Part shown: positions 25,121 to 34,700 of the stretch, in pieces | Layout of the letters: each line of letters starts with the position of its first letter | How positions within the stretch are numbered: the first letter of the stretch is position 1 | Source of the DNA: Candidatus Kutchimonas denitrificans | GTDB lineage: Bacteria > Gemmatimonadota > Gemmatimonadetes > Palauibacterales > KS3-K002 | Length of the DNA stretch: 64,000 nt | Reading direction: 5' to 3' | Assembly: GCA_011774835.1 (NCBI GenBank) | Contig: JAACAK010000036.1 | Coordinates: 1 to 64,000, forward strand | Made by a program: the position numbers and the translations under genes | Notes under the pieces: generated by a model | Told to the model about the DNA's origin: nothing | What the model saw: only the letters and a program-made list of their open reading frames with translations | Databases searched by the model: none

Positions 25121-26896
25121 ATGAGCTTCCGACACGTTGGCCGCAGCTTCGCCGTGCTGGGTCTGCTGCTTTCCGCCCCCATCGGATGCACCGTACCGCC
25201 CCAGGGTGGGCCCGCGGTCACCGACACCGGGACGCGGATCAACTTCCCGTTCGACTGGGAGTTCCGTGGCCACGAGCCGATCGGCGTGGGCACGCAGGGC
25301 ATGGTGGTCACCGCCGACCAGCGGGCCACGCAGGTGGGTCGGGACATTCTGCAGGCCGGCGGCAACGCGGTCGATGCCGCCGTGGCCGTGGGCTTCGCTC
25401 TGGCGGTGGTCATGCCGACCGCCGGCAACATCGGCGGCGGCGGCTTCGCCGTGCTTCGAACGGGGGACGGCGCGACCGCGGCGCTGGACTTTCGCGAGAC
25501 GGCACCCGCCCTCATCACGCCCCAGCATTTCCTCGATGTCGAGGGGATACCGACCAACGAGTCCCGAGCCGGGCATCTGGCGGTTGGCGTTCCCGGGACG
25601 GTCGCGGGCCTGTACGAGCTGCATCGCCGCTACGGCAGCATGTCGTGGCGTGATCTTCTGGCCCCCGCCATCGACCTGGCGGAGAACGGCTTCACCGTGA
25701 CGGCGGCGCTGCACGAGGCCCTGAAGGGAAAGGAAAGCACGCTGACCCAGTACGGCGCCACCCGGCAGGTCTTCTTTCCCGGCGGCGAGGCGCCGCGCGT
25801 GGGGTCGCAGTTCAGGCAGCCGATGCTGGCGAGGACGCTGCAGGAAATCGCCTCCGAGGGCGCGGCAGCGTTTTATCGTGGGGCGATCGCCGAGCTGATC
25901 GCGCAGGAGATGCAGCGGGGTGGCGGCCTGATCCGTAGAGACGACCTGCTGGCCTACGAGGCGAAGTGGCGTGACCCCGTGACATTCGATTACCGGGGCC
26001 ACACGATCATCTCGATGCCACCGCCCTCCTCGGGCGGCGTGACGATGGCAGAAGCGCTGAACATCGTGGAGGGCTACGACCTGCGAGGACTGGGCTTCAA
26101 TTCGCCCGAGTCGATCCACCTGCTGGTCGAGGCCTTTCGGCGCGCCTTCGCCGATCGCAACTACTACCTCGGGGACCCCGACTTCGTCGACATGCCGATC
26201 GAGCGGCTGACGAGCGACGAGTACGCGCTGGGGCAGCGGGCCAGCATATCGCGCAACCGGGCGTCGAACTCCGAGTCGTTCAACCGGGTGCCGGTTCTCC
26301 GGGAAGGCGCCAACACGACGCACTACTCGATCGTCGATGGCGCGGGCAACGCGATCGCATTGACCTATACACTGAACCTCAGCTTCGGGTCGGGCATCGT
26401 GGTCCCGCGGGCCGGGTTCTTCCTCAACAACGAGATCGACGATTTCACGATCCGCGCCGGCTACCCGAACTACTTCGGCCTGATCCAGAGCGACGCCAAC
26501 CTGGTCGCTCCGGGGAAGCGGCCGCTCTCGTCGATGACGCCGACCATCGTGCTCCGACCGACCGGGGAGCTACTGATGGTCCTCGGCTCGCCCGGCGGCG
26601 CGAAGATCATCACCGCCGTGACCCAGAACATCGTCAACGTCATCGATTTCGGCATGGACGCCCGCATCGCGGTCGACGCCCCCCGCGTGCATCACCAGCT
26701 GTTGCCCGATGAGCTGCTGTACGAGATGAACGGGCTCGACACTCAGACGCGCGCCGTGCTGCTGGGGATGGGGCACCTGGTCGTTCCCAGCGATTCGTAC
26801 ATCGGTGGGGTCGAGCTCATCATCCGGGGCCCCGACGGAACCCTGTACGGCGCCGCCGACCCGCGTAGAGAGGATGGAAGAGCGCTTGGCTTCTGA
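25121..26896 (+). CDS. ggt: Gamma-glutamyltransferase, lipoprotein or exported
   Basis: Hydrolyses or transfers the gamma-glutamyl group of glutathione and related peptides in the periplasm. The 591-residue precursor would self-cleave before the catalytic Thr in NTTHYSIVDGAGNAIALTYT. Other motifs are GMVVTADQRATQVGRDILQAGGNAVDAAVA, GNIGGGGFAVL, FRETAP, RPLSSMTPTIVL and LGSPGGAKIIT. The N-terminus has a basic start, a hydrophobic run and SAPIGC, so C23 could be lipidated. I use ATG 25121, placed after GGAGGG, over the upstream GTG at 25109. Confidence 0.93.
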   Translation: MSFRHVGRSFAVLGLLLSAPIGCTVPPQGGPAVTDTGTRINFPFDWEFRGHEPIGVGTQGMVVTADQRATQVGRDILQAGGNAVDAAVAVGFALAVVMPTAGNIGGGGFAVLRTGDGATAALDFRETAPALITPQHFLDVEGIPTNESRAGHLAVGVPGTVAGLYELHRRYGSMSWRDLLAPAIDLAENGFTVTAALHEALKGKESTLTQYGATRQVFFPGGEAPRVGSQFRQPMLARTLQEIASEGAAAFYRGAIAELIAQEMQRGGGLIRRDDLLAYEAKWRDPVTFDYRGHTIISMPPPSSGGVTMAEALNIVEGYDLRGLGFNSPESIHLLVEAFRRAFADRNYYLGDPDFVDMPIERLTSDEYALGQRASISRNRASNSESFNRVPVLREGANTTHYSIVDGAGNAIALTYTLNLSFGSGIVVPRAGFFLNNEIDDFTIRAGYPNYFGLIQSDANLVAPGKRPLSSMTPTIVLRPTGELLMVLGSPGGAKIITAVTQNIVNVIDFGMDARIAVDAPRVHHQLLPDELLYEMNGLDTQTRAVLLGMGHLVVPSDSYIGGVELIIRGPDGTLYGAADPRREDGRALGF

Positions 26897-26911
26897 TACC
26901 GGACGGCTGCC

Positions 26912-28693
26912 GTGCTGAAGCAGCTCGCGCCCCTGCTGCCGTACGCGCGCCGCTATCGGCACCGCATCGCCATCGGCCTGACCCTGGTGGTGTTCAGCAA
27001 CGTCTTTTCCCTCGCCTGGCCGTACCTGGTCAAGCTGGGGATCGACGACCTGGAAGGCGGCACGACCGCGGCCCGGTTGGCCGGCTACGCCGCGGCGATC
27101 GTCGGCTTCTCGCTGGTCGGTGGCATCGGCCGGTATTTCATGCGCCAGTTGCTCAACGGGATGAGCCGCCGGGTCGAGAACGACCTGCGCGACGACTACT
27201 TCGAACACCTGCTCCGGCTGGCGCCCGACTTCTATTCGCGTGTCCCCACGGGCGAGTTGATGAGCCGGGCCACCAACGACATCCCGGCGGTCCGCATGGT
27301 GATCGGCCCGGCGATCATGTACCTGGTCAACACGACGGTCGTCTCGGCCATCGCCCTGACCATGCTGGTGCTGATCGATCTGCGGCTCACCCTGCTGGCC
27401 ATCCTGCCGCTGGCCGTCGTGCCACCGCTGACGATCTACTTCGGGCGCGAGATTCACAAGCGGTTCGAGGCGATCCAGGCGCAGTTCGGGCGCATCTCGA
27501 CGATGGCGCAGGAGAACCTGGCGGGCTCGCGCATCGTCCGCGCCTATGTTCAGGAGGAGGCGCAGGCGGACGACTTCGCCGACCTCAATCGCGACTACCT
27601 GAACCGCAACATGCGGCTGGCGAAGGTGTGGGGGCTCTTCCACCCGACGCTCATGCTGCTCACCGGCCTGGGCGGCGTGATCGTTCTGGGGCTGGGCGGT
27701 CGCGACGTGATCACGGGTCGCATCACCGTCGGCGACTTCGTCGCTTTCGTCTTCTACCTGATGCAGTTGATCTGGCCGATGATCGCCCTGGGATGGGTGA
27801 TCAACCTGTTCGAGCGGGGTGCCGCCTCGATGGGCCGTATACAGGAGGTGATGTCCGACGAACCGTCGATTCGCGACGCCGAACGGCCCTCGCCGATCAC
27901 CGATCCCCGGGGCGCCATCGAGTTCCAGGGCGTCTGGTTCCGCTACCCGGGCGGCGACCGCTACGTCCTGCGGGACATCTCGTTCCGCGTCGAGCCCGGC
28001 CAGACGCTGGCCATCGTCGGACGCACCGGGTCGGGCAAGAGCTCCATCGTTCGCCTCATCCCCCGGCTGTTCGACCCGGACCGCGGCACCATCCTGCTGG
28101 ACGACGTCCCGATCGACCAGATCCCGCTGGAGCAGCTGCGTGGGCTGATCGCGATCGTCCCGCAGGAGCCGTTCCTGTTCTCGGAGACTCTGGGCGCCAA
28201 CATCGAGTTCGGCAGCCAGAACGGCGACGAGCCCGCCCGCACGGAAGCGGCGGCGCAGATCGCCCAGCTGGCCGACGCGATCGAAGATTTCCCCAGGGGC
28301 TACGAGACCCAGCTGGGTGAGCGCGGCATCAATCTCTCCGGCGGCCAGAAGCAGCGGGCCACTCTGGCACGCGCGCTGGTGCGCCAAGCTCCCGTGCTCA
28401 TCCTCGACGATGCGCTCTCCTCGGTGGACACGCACACCGAGGCCGCGATCCTCGACGGACTCGAGGAGGTCTTTCGGCGGCACACCAGCATCATCGTTTC
28501 GCACCGGGTCACCGCGGTCAAAGACGCCGACCGGATCCTCGTGGTGGAAGATGGCACCATCGTGGAGCGCGGCACACATGCAGAACTGCTCCAGGCCGGT
28601 GGCATCTACGCCCGGCTGCTGAGGCGACAGCTGTTGGAGGAGAGTCTCGAAATCGAGGACGGCGGCAGCCTGGCCGGCAGCGCCCGGCCATGA
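26912..28693 (+). CDS. ABC exporter, fused membrane and ATPase domains (MsbA/MdlB-like)
   Basis: A 593-residue half-transporter. Six membrane helices (about residues 15-300) precede a nucleotide-binding domain with Walker A GRTGSGKSS, Q-loop VPQEPFLFSETLG, signature LSGGQKQRATLARAL, Walker B VLILDDALSSVD and switch His in IIVSHRVTAV. It would dimerise to export a lipid, peptide or drug; the substrate is unknown. The start is a GTG with a weak ribosome site. It follows ggt by 15 bases, and the FloA-like and SRPBCC genes follow. Confidence 0.92.
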   Translation: MLKQLAPLLPYARRYRHRIAIGLTLVVFSNVFSLAWPYLVKLGIDDLEGGTTAARLAGYAAAIVGFSLVGGIGRYFMRQLLNGMSRRVENDLRDDYFEHLLRLAPDFYSRVPTGELMSRATNDIPAVRMVIGPAIMYLVNTTVVSAIALTMLVLIDLRLTLLAILPLAVVPPLTIYFGREIHKRFEAIQAQFGRISTMAQENLAGSRIVRAYVQEEAQADDFADLNRDYLNRNMRLAKVWGLFHPTLMLLTGLGGVIVLGLGGRDVITGRITVGDFVAFVFYLMQLIWPMIALGWVINLFERGAASMGRIQEVMSDEPSIRDAERPSPITDPRGAIEFQGVWFRYPGGDRYVLRDISFRVEPGQTLAIVGRTGSGKSSIVRLIPRLFDPDRGTILLDDVPIDQIPLEQLRGLIAIVPQEPFLFSETLGANIEFGSQNGDEPARTEAAAQIAQLADAIEDFPRGYETQLGERGINLSGGQKQRATLARALVRQAPVLILDDALSSVDTHTEAAILDGLEEVFRRHTSIIVSHRVTAVKDADRILVVEDGTIVERGTHAELLQAGGIYARLLRRQLLEESLEIEDGGSLAGSARP

Positions 28694-28715
28694 GCCTGAC
28701 CGACCGGACGACGCG

Positions 28716-29159
28716 ATGCTGACGAGAATACTCGCCCTCAAGTCCGTGGGAGTTCCGGTGAGCATCGTCCGGCTGCTGAGGATGTGGCTGCGCAAATCGC
28801 TGACCGAGGACCTGGCTCACGCCCTGATGATCAACCACAAGGCCGGGGTGAACTGGCCGGTCGACGAGCTCGAGACCCACGCCGTCGCCGGAGGGAACGT
28901 CAAGGACGTGGTGACCGCGGCGGCCGGACTACATGCGATCGGCGCCGACTACACGCGCCGCAAGCTACTGGACATCGACCTGATCCTGGGACGGGCACCC
29001 GAGCTGGTCATCGCCTTCGCCGAGGCGCACCGGGACACGCCGGACCTCACCTTCGACGCCTTCGCGGACCGCCATCTGCAGGACGAGGATTTCATCCGGT
29101 CGGTTCGATCCCAGGCGCAGAAACCTCCCGGCGCGCCGCCCCCGGCCACTTCGGGCTGA
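28716..29159 (+). CDS. Miniature FloA (flotillin-like, UPF0365)-related protein
   Basis: A 147-residue protein in which residues about 12-85 match the middle of FloA: VPVSIVRLLRMWLRKSL, ALMINHKAGVNWPVDELETHAVAGGNVKDVV and ADYTRRKLLDIDL. FloA proteins are about 330 residues with a membrane hairpin and a long C-terminal coiled region; both are missing here. It has no obvious transmembrane segment. The rest (ILGRAPELVIAFAEAHRDTPDLTF) is unassigned and the tail is Pro-rich. It could be a degraded FloA gene or a small FloA partner. I favour a functional short protein, because the frame is open and it sits neatly between two genes. Confidence 0.7.
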   Translation: MLTRILALKSVGVPVSIVRLLRMWLRKSLTEDLAHALMINHKAGVNWPVDELETHAVAGGNVKDVVTAAAGLHAIGADYTRRKLLDIDLILGRAPELVIAFAEAHRDTPDLTFDAFADRHLQDEDFIRSVRSQAQKPPGAPPPATSG

Positions 29160-29186
29160 CCCGACGACGCGGGCGGACATCACGTC

Positions 29187-29627
29187 ATGGAATACGAATA
29201 CAGTATCGAGATCGATCGGGGTGTCGAGGACGTCTTCGCCTACATGCAGGACATCGAGCGGGAAGCGGAGTGGCAGCCGAACCTGCGAGAGGCGGTCCAG
29301 CGACCGCCGGGCGAGCCGGCGGTGGGCACCGAGCGGCGCTACGTGAGCGAGTTCCTGGGAAAGACTTTCCGCAACGTCTACGTCTTCACCGGGTACGAGC
29401 CGAATCGCCGGGTGGCGTACGAGAGCACTCCCGAGTCCGATACCCGCGCCAGCGGCATGATCACCTGGGAGTCTCTGAACGGGGGGACACGGGTCACGAT
29501 GCGGGTTTCCGTACAGCCGGGCGGCCTGCTCCGCTTCGTCCCCCGCTCGCTCATCGCCTCCGTCGGCGAGCGCGAGCTGGCCCACGCCCTCGCACGGGTG
29601 AAAGCAAACCTGGAAAATCCCACCTGA
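29187..29627 (+). CDS. SRPBCC (START/polyketide-cyclase-like) family protein
   Basis: A 146-residue helix-grip protein. The pattern is typical: YEYSIEIDRGVEDVFAYMQDIEREAEWQPNL at the start, then alternating strands (ERRYVSEFLGKTFRNVYVFTGYEPNRRVAYES, TRVTMRVSVQPGG), and a closing long helix (ASVGERELAHALARVKANLEN). Members bind lipids or other hydrophobic ligands. It is 27 bases after the FloA-like gene, consistent with co-transcription. No ligand can be inferred. Confidence 0.82.
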   Translation: MEYEYSIEIDRGVEDVFAYMQDIEREAEWQPNLREAVQRPPGEPAVGTERRYVSEFLGKTFRNVYVFTGYEPNRRVAYESTPESDTRASGMITWESLNGGTRVTMRVSVQPGGLLRFVPRSLIASVGERELAHALARVKANLENPT

Positions 29628-29936
29628 GCGCGTGCCCCGGCGGCCTTCCGCCGTGTCCAGCCTCCGAACACCGTATGAAATTTACACAGCCGGGGATGAA
29701 CCGCGGGCCCCGCGCCGGATCCCGGGTGTGGAATCCGGTGGAGAGGGCGGGACGTGTACAGAATTCGTACGGTAAAGCGGCGGGACGGGGCCGGGCCGAT
29801 CGCCGTAAGAAACCAGCCGACAATCAGTTAGAGAATCCACCCCTTCCGGCATGCCTCCTGCCACGGGGATGGCGAGCCCGTCGGGGCCGGAGACGCCGGC
29901 ACCGAGAAAGGAACCGCCAGACAAAGGAGCAGAGCC
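29628..29936 (+). other. Intergenic region with hairpins, no gene
   Basis: This 309-base interval has a CGGCGG-CCTT-CCGCCG hairpin at its left end (possible 3' end of the SRPBCC transcript, but with no U-run) and several hairpins before the next gene (ACGGG/CCCGT and GCCGG/CCGGC near 29868-29906). They could be a structured leader for the 29937 gene. No known riboswitch consensus is recognised, and I see no convincing ORF. Confidence 0.35.
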
Positions 29937-30332
29937 GTGCTCAGGGTTGCAGGAAGAACGATCGCTCGGGCGGAGCGCCTCAAAGCTCTGCTGGGAGAAG
30001 AGGCGGACCTGGCGACGCTTTCGTCCCGCTGGTTCTTCGCCGAGACGCGGCGACGCGGGCTCAGCCGGTCGCTGCGGTTGGCGCGGTTGCGGGCGTGGCT
30101 CGTGCGGGGGGTGCAGGTGACGGCTCTGGGGCTGGCGATCTGCCTGGGAGCGGTGGTGGGATCGGGCGTCCTGACGGCCGAGGGCCGACACTATCGGCAG
30201 CAGATCAGCGCGCTGGAGGCCTCGACGCGCACGTTCACGGTGCCGGAGGTGGCGGGCCATCCGGGAGCCGTCGGGGCTCTGGAGCGCCGTCATCTGATCC
30301 GGCAGTTTGTCGCCCTCGACGGAGCCAACTAG
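29937..30332 (+). CDS. Small single-pass membrane protein, unknown function
   Basis: A 131-residue protein starting with GTG after AAAGGAG. It has a charged, Arg-rich N-terminal half, one membrane segment (about residues 60-80, VTALGLAICLGAVVGSGVLTA) and a short extracytoplasmic tail with a coiled-coil-like start (RHYRQQISALEAS). I do not recognise a family. It converges on the response-regulator gene 27 bases away. The ribosome site and the clear hydropathy pattern support it as a real gene. Confidence 0.6.
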   Translation: MLRVAGRTIARAERLKALLGEEADLATLSSRWFFAETRRRGLSRSLRLARLRAWLVRGVQVTALGLAICLGAVVGSGVLTAEGRHYRQQISALEASTRTFTVPEVAGHPGAVGALERRHLIRQFVALDGAN

Positions 30333-30359
30333 TCCGGACGCCTCACGGATCTGTCTCGT

Positions 30360-31730
30360 TTATTTGTCATCGGCCTCGAGACCCGCGCGCTCGAGGCCGT
30401 ACTTGTTGAGCTTGGAATGGAGGGTGGCGCGAGAGATGCCAAGCACCTTTGCGGTTCGGGTCCGGTTGCCCTTCAGGTGAAGCAAGGTGCGCTTGATATG
30501 ACGCTTCTCCATCTCCTCCATGCTGACCAGAGCGACTTGTCCCGTCCCACGAACGTCGGTGGCGCCGATTATCTCGGGAGGGAGGTGGGCCGGCTGTAAG
30601 ACATCGACCGCGCCGGCGACGATGCGGGCACGCTCGAGCACGTTGCGCAGCTCACGTACATTGCCCGGCCAGCGGTACCGCGTCAGCGCCGCGAGGGCCT
30701 CGGATCCGATCGAGCGGGGACCACGGGGAAATTCACGCATCAGCTCGTCGAAGAGGCGGTGGCTCAGCTCGACGATGTCGTCGAGACTCCGCTCGCGCAG
30801 GGGCGGCAAAGCGATCGGCATCACGTTCAGCCGATAGAAGAGGTCCTCGCGAAAATCGCCCTTGCTCACCGCCTGCGGCAGGTCCCGATTCGATGCGGCG
30901 CAGACCCGAACATCCACGTTGATCTCACGCGTTCCGCCGATCCGCCGGAATGAACGGGACTCGAGCATCTTGAGCAGCTTGGGTTGAAGGCTGAGCTCGA
31001 GGTCACCGACCTCATCGAGGAATATGGTTCCACCATCCGCCACCTCGAGCATCCCGCGTTTCATGTTCTTGGCATCGGTGAATGCGCCCTTCTGGTGGCC
31101 GAACAGCTCGCTCTCGAGGAAAGTACCCGTGAGCGTTGAGCAGTTGATCTCGACGAACGGCGCGTCTGCCCGGGGCGAGAGACGATGGATCCGCTCCGCC
31201 AGCCACCCTTTGCCCGTCCCACTTTCGCCGAGCAACAGGACGGTGGTTCGCTCGGCCTCGGCCACACGCTTCACCTTCGCGGCCAGCTCCCGCATTCGCT
31301 TCGACGTGCCGAGGCCCGCCAGTGGCCTTTCGTCGTCGATCTCGGTCATGCGGCTCCGGAATCGCTTCAGCCTCGCCTTCTCCAGAGCCCGCTCGACCAC
31401 GGCGTCGAGGTGCGCCAGGTCCACCGGCTTCGTCAGGAAGTTCTCGGCGCCCGATTTGACCGCGTGAACCGCCGTTTCTATGTCGCCGTGGGCCGTCAGG
31501 AGGATGACCGTCCCCCCTCTCGAATGCAGAGCCTGCAGCACGTCGAGCCCCGAGCGATCCGGCAGCTTGAGGTCAAGAACGGTCACGTCCGGGCGGTGGA
31601 TCTCGTATAGCTGCAGCCCTTCCTCAGCGGTGAGGGCGCTGAAGACCTCGAGCCTGGCGCGCTCGAAGTAGCGAGCGAGCGCGCTGACGACCGACGGATC
31701 GTCGTCTATCAACAAGACCGACCCGTTCAC
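30360..31730 (-). CDS. NtrC-type response regulator with variant GAFTDA loop
   Basis: A 456-residue activator of sigma54 type. The receiver domain (1-120) has D9-D10-D11 and phosphoacceptor D53 (VTVLDLKLPD). The AAA+ domain has Walker A GESGTGKG (168-175), Walker B GGTIFLDEVGDLE and an arginine-finger region (SFRRIGGTREINVDVRV). The C-terminal Fis-type helix-turn-helix is NRTRTAKVLGISRATLHSKLNKYGL. The loop that normally reads GAFTGA and touches sigma54 reads GAFTDA (215-220). It starts with GTG overlapping the kinase stop codon (GTGA), so the two form a two-component pair. Confidence 0.92.
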   Translation of the reverse strand: MNGSVLLIDDDPSVVSALARYFERARLEVFSALTAEEGLQLYEIHRPDVTVLDLKLPDRSGLDVLQALHSRGGTVILLTAHGDIETAVHAVKSGAENFLTKPVDLAHLDAVVERALEKARLKRFRSRMTEIDDERPLAGLGTSKRMRELAAKVKRVAEAERTTVLLLGESGTGKGWLAERIHRLSPRADAPFVEINCSTLTGTFLESELFGHQKGAFTDAKNMKRGMLEVADGGTIFLDEVGDLELSLQPKLLKMLESRSFRRIGGTREINVDVRVCAASNRDLPQAVSKGDFREDLFYRLNVMPIALPPLRERSLDDIVELSHRLFDELMREFPRGPRSIGSEALAALTRYRWPGNVRELRNVLERARIVAGAVDVLQPAHLPPEIIGATDVRGTGQVALVSMEEMEKRHIKRTLLHLKGNRTRTAKVLGISRATLHSKLNKYGLERAGLEADDK

Positions 31731-34700
31731 GTTGTGCGTTCCGCCTGGAGCACTTCGGCGACCTTCCGAAGCAGGGCTTTGTTGCAGAAGGGCTTGGACA
31801 GGAAGGGCACTCCGGAACGCAGCAGGTCGCTCTCGAGGGTCTTCTCGCTGTAGCCGGAGACGAAGATGATCCGCGTTCGTGGGCTGAGACGCGCCACACG
31901 CTGAGCCAACTGCTCACCATCCAGGTCGGGCATGACCAGGTCCGTGATCATCAGATCGATGGCGGCGTCACACCGCTCGATGAGATCCAGCGCCTGGAGT
32001 GGCCCTTCAGCCTCGAACGTCCGGTACCCGGCATCGCCGAGCACTCGGCAGGCGGCGATCCTCACCGAGTCATCGTCGTCGACAACGAGTACCGACTCTC
32101 CGTGGGATGCCTTCAGCTCGGGTTCCCGCGTAAAGGCCACCCCGGGTTCGGAGGTTTCGCTGACCCGAGGCAGGTAGATTCTGAACGTCGTGCCGCGGCC
32201 CGGCTCGCTGTAGACCCGGATGAAACCGCCACTCTGCTTCACGATTCCATACGCGGTCGAGAGCCCCAGCCCGGTCCCTTTGCCCTTCGGCTTCGTAGTG
32301 AAGAACGGCTCGAAGATCCGCGTCCGGGTGTCGGTGTCCATCCCCGTACCCGTATCGGTCATTGCCAGCAACACGTGAGGCCCGCTACACGCCAGGTCCT
32401 GGCTGCCCGCTTCCGCCTCTTCGACTTCGGTATTGGACGTCTCAATGATCAGCTTTCCCCCTTCCGGCATCGCGTCGCGCGCGTTCACCGCGAGGTTCAC
32501 GACGACCTGCTCGAGCTGGCCCCGATCGATACGGACCCGTCCAAGATCGCGAGCCAGCGACAGCTCCAGTTCCACCTCATCGCCGATCAAGCGGCCGATC
32601 AGCTGGGTTACGCCGTCGATCGTCACACTCAGGTCCACCAGCTCCGGCTGAAGAACTTGTCGGCGGCTGAAAGTGAGCAATTGCCGGGTGAGCGCCGCCG
32701 CCCGGCCACCCGCTGCCTTGATCTCTTCGGCCAGCACCGTCGGCTGACCCGCAGCCTCCAGGTCACCCACAAGCATCTCGCTGTTGGCTATGATGGCAGT
32801 GAGCACATTATTGAAGTCGTGCGCGACACCACCGGCCAGCTGACCCAACGCCTCCATCTTCTGAGCCTGTCTGAGCTGCTCTTCGAGCTCGGCCTCCCGT
32901 GTGACGTCGCGAGCGACGCTGACGTAGTTGACCACGCGCCCGGCCACGTCGCGGACTGGGGCGATCGTGCCTTCCTGTTGAAACAGCGATCCGTCTTTCC
33001 GTCGGTTCTGGAGACGTCCGGCCCAAACCTCACCGCGCAGCAGCGTGTCCCACAGCTCCCGGTAGAACTCCGGCTCGTGGCGACCGCTGGACAGGATGCG
33101 CGGGTTCTTGCCCAACACCTCGTCCGGACTGTATCCGGTGACTCGCTCGAACGCCGGGTTCACGTACTGGATGATCCCCTCGACATCGGTCACCACGATC
33201 GCTTCGGCACCCTGCTCGACCACGGTGGCCAACAGCCTCCGCGCCTGCTCCGCCGCCTTCTCCTCGGTGATGTTCACCATGAGACCGATGATCTCGGTCT
33301 CCCCACCGGCGGTGGCGAGCGGCGCCGCCCATAGGGTGAGATCGATCTGGCTGCCATCGCGGCGCTGACGCTGGGTTTCGATCCCCGAAATCAGGTCGCC
33401 CCGCAGAACGCGCTGTCGAAGCTCGTGGAACTCCAACTCCCGTGCCGGGGAGACGAATGGAGCAAGCTTCCCCAGCACCTCTGACTCCGACCATCCGAAC
33501 ATCCGCTCCGCCGCCGGGTTCCAGCTGGTCACCCGACCCTGGTCGTCGAGGGAGACCACCGCTAACGGGGCCGCATCGATCACCGCGCGAAGCTTCGCGT
33601 TCGCCGCCGCCAGCTCTTCCTGCGCCCGCATGCGTCCGGTGATGTCGAGAAGGGCCCCCTGGTAGTATTTGATTCTCCCCTCCCGTCCTCTGACCGCGCG
33701 GCAACTGTCCCGCGCCCAGATTCGGCCGCCATCGAAGCGGCGCAACTCCACCTCGTAATCGGTCACGACGCCGTCGTCGCTCACCCGCTCGAGCCATGGC
33801 AGCCGCTCGTCCGGCTCGGCGTAAAACTCCGAAGCGTTCCGAGACAGCAGAGTCTCCCGGTCCGGGTAGCCGAGCAGGTCCACCAACCCCTGGTTCGCAT
33901 CCAGTACTCGGCCCGACGGCGTCGATCGATAGAGACCCACGGGAACGCCATCGAACAGGTGGCGGTAGCGAATCTCGGCCTCCTCCAGGGACCGAAACCG
34001 CAGGTCGCGCTCGACCGCCTCCTGCTTCGCCGGGTCCAGCTCACCAAACCCCTGCAGCTCCGCCGGCTCGCTGTCTGCCATCGCGCTGCTTACCCGGTTG
34101 CCGCCGGATTCACGGGCCCGCCTCAGTCCGTCCCTGGCCGCTGCCAGCAGGTCCTCCCTTCCATCCATCCAGGGAGCATACGCGGCGACCCCGGCACTCA
34201 CTGTGCAGGAGATCCCATCGCCCACGTCCAGTTTGGCGACCGCGTCACGAACGCGGTCCGCGTGCACCCAGGCCCCATCGAGATCTTCCCCCGAGAGGAT
34301 CGTCAAGAACCGCGCGCTCTCGTAGCGACCCGCCACATCCATGCGCCGAAGCTGGGCGCTCAAACAAGTACCGACTCGACGCAACAACTCGTCGCCCACC
34401 CGGCGACCATGCCGCTCGTTGTGCCTCCGCAATTCGTCCACCCGGAACAGGACGATGCCCAGAGGGCGGCCGCGCCGCGCTGCCTCCAGCTCCTTCCCCA
34501 GCACGAAATCCAACAGCCGCCGGTTCGGCATACCGGTGAGAGGATCACTGTAGGCGAGGAACAGCGCCTGGTTTCGCTCACGATGGAGCGCCTCGGTCAC
34601 CAGTCCGATCCCGAGCCCGGCGCCCACCAGAATCACCGATGTGAAGAATAGAAGGACCCAGTCGACCGTGGCGGGAAGTAGCCATTCGGCCGCCAGTTCA

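Noticed and set aside
26570-28795. A 741-codon minus-strand ORF over the ABC exporter
   Set aside because: Antisense shadow of a clear ABC transporter and ggt; no recognisable domain and His/Gln/Asp-rich shadow composition.
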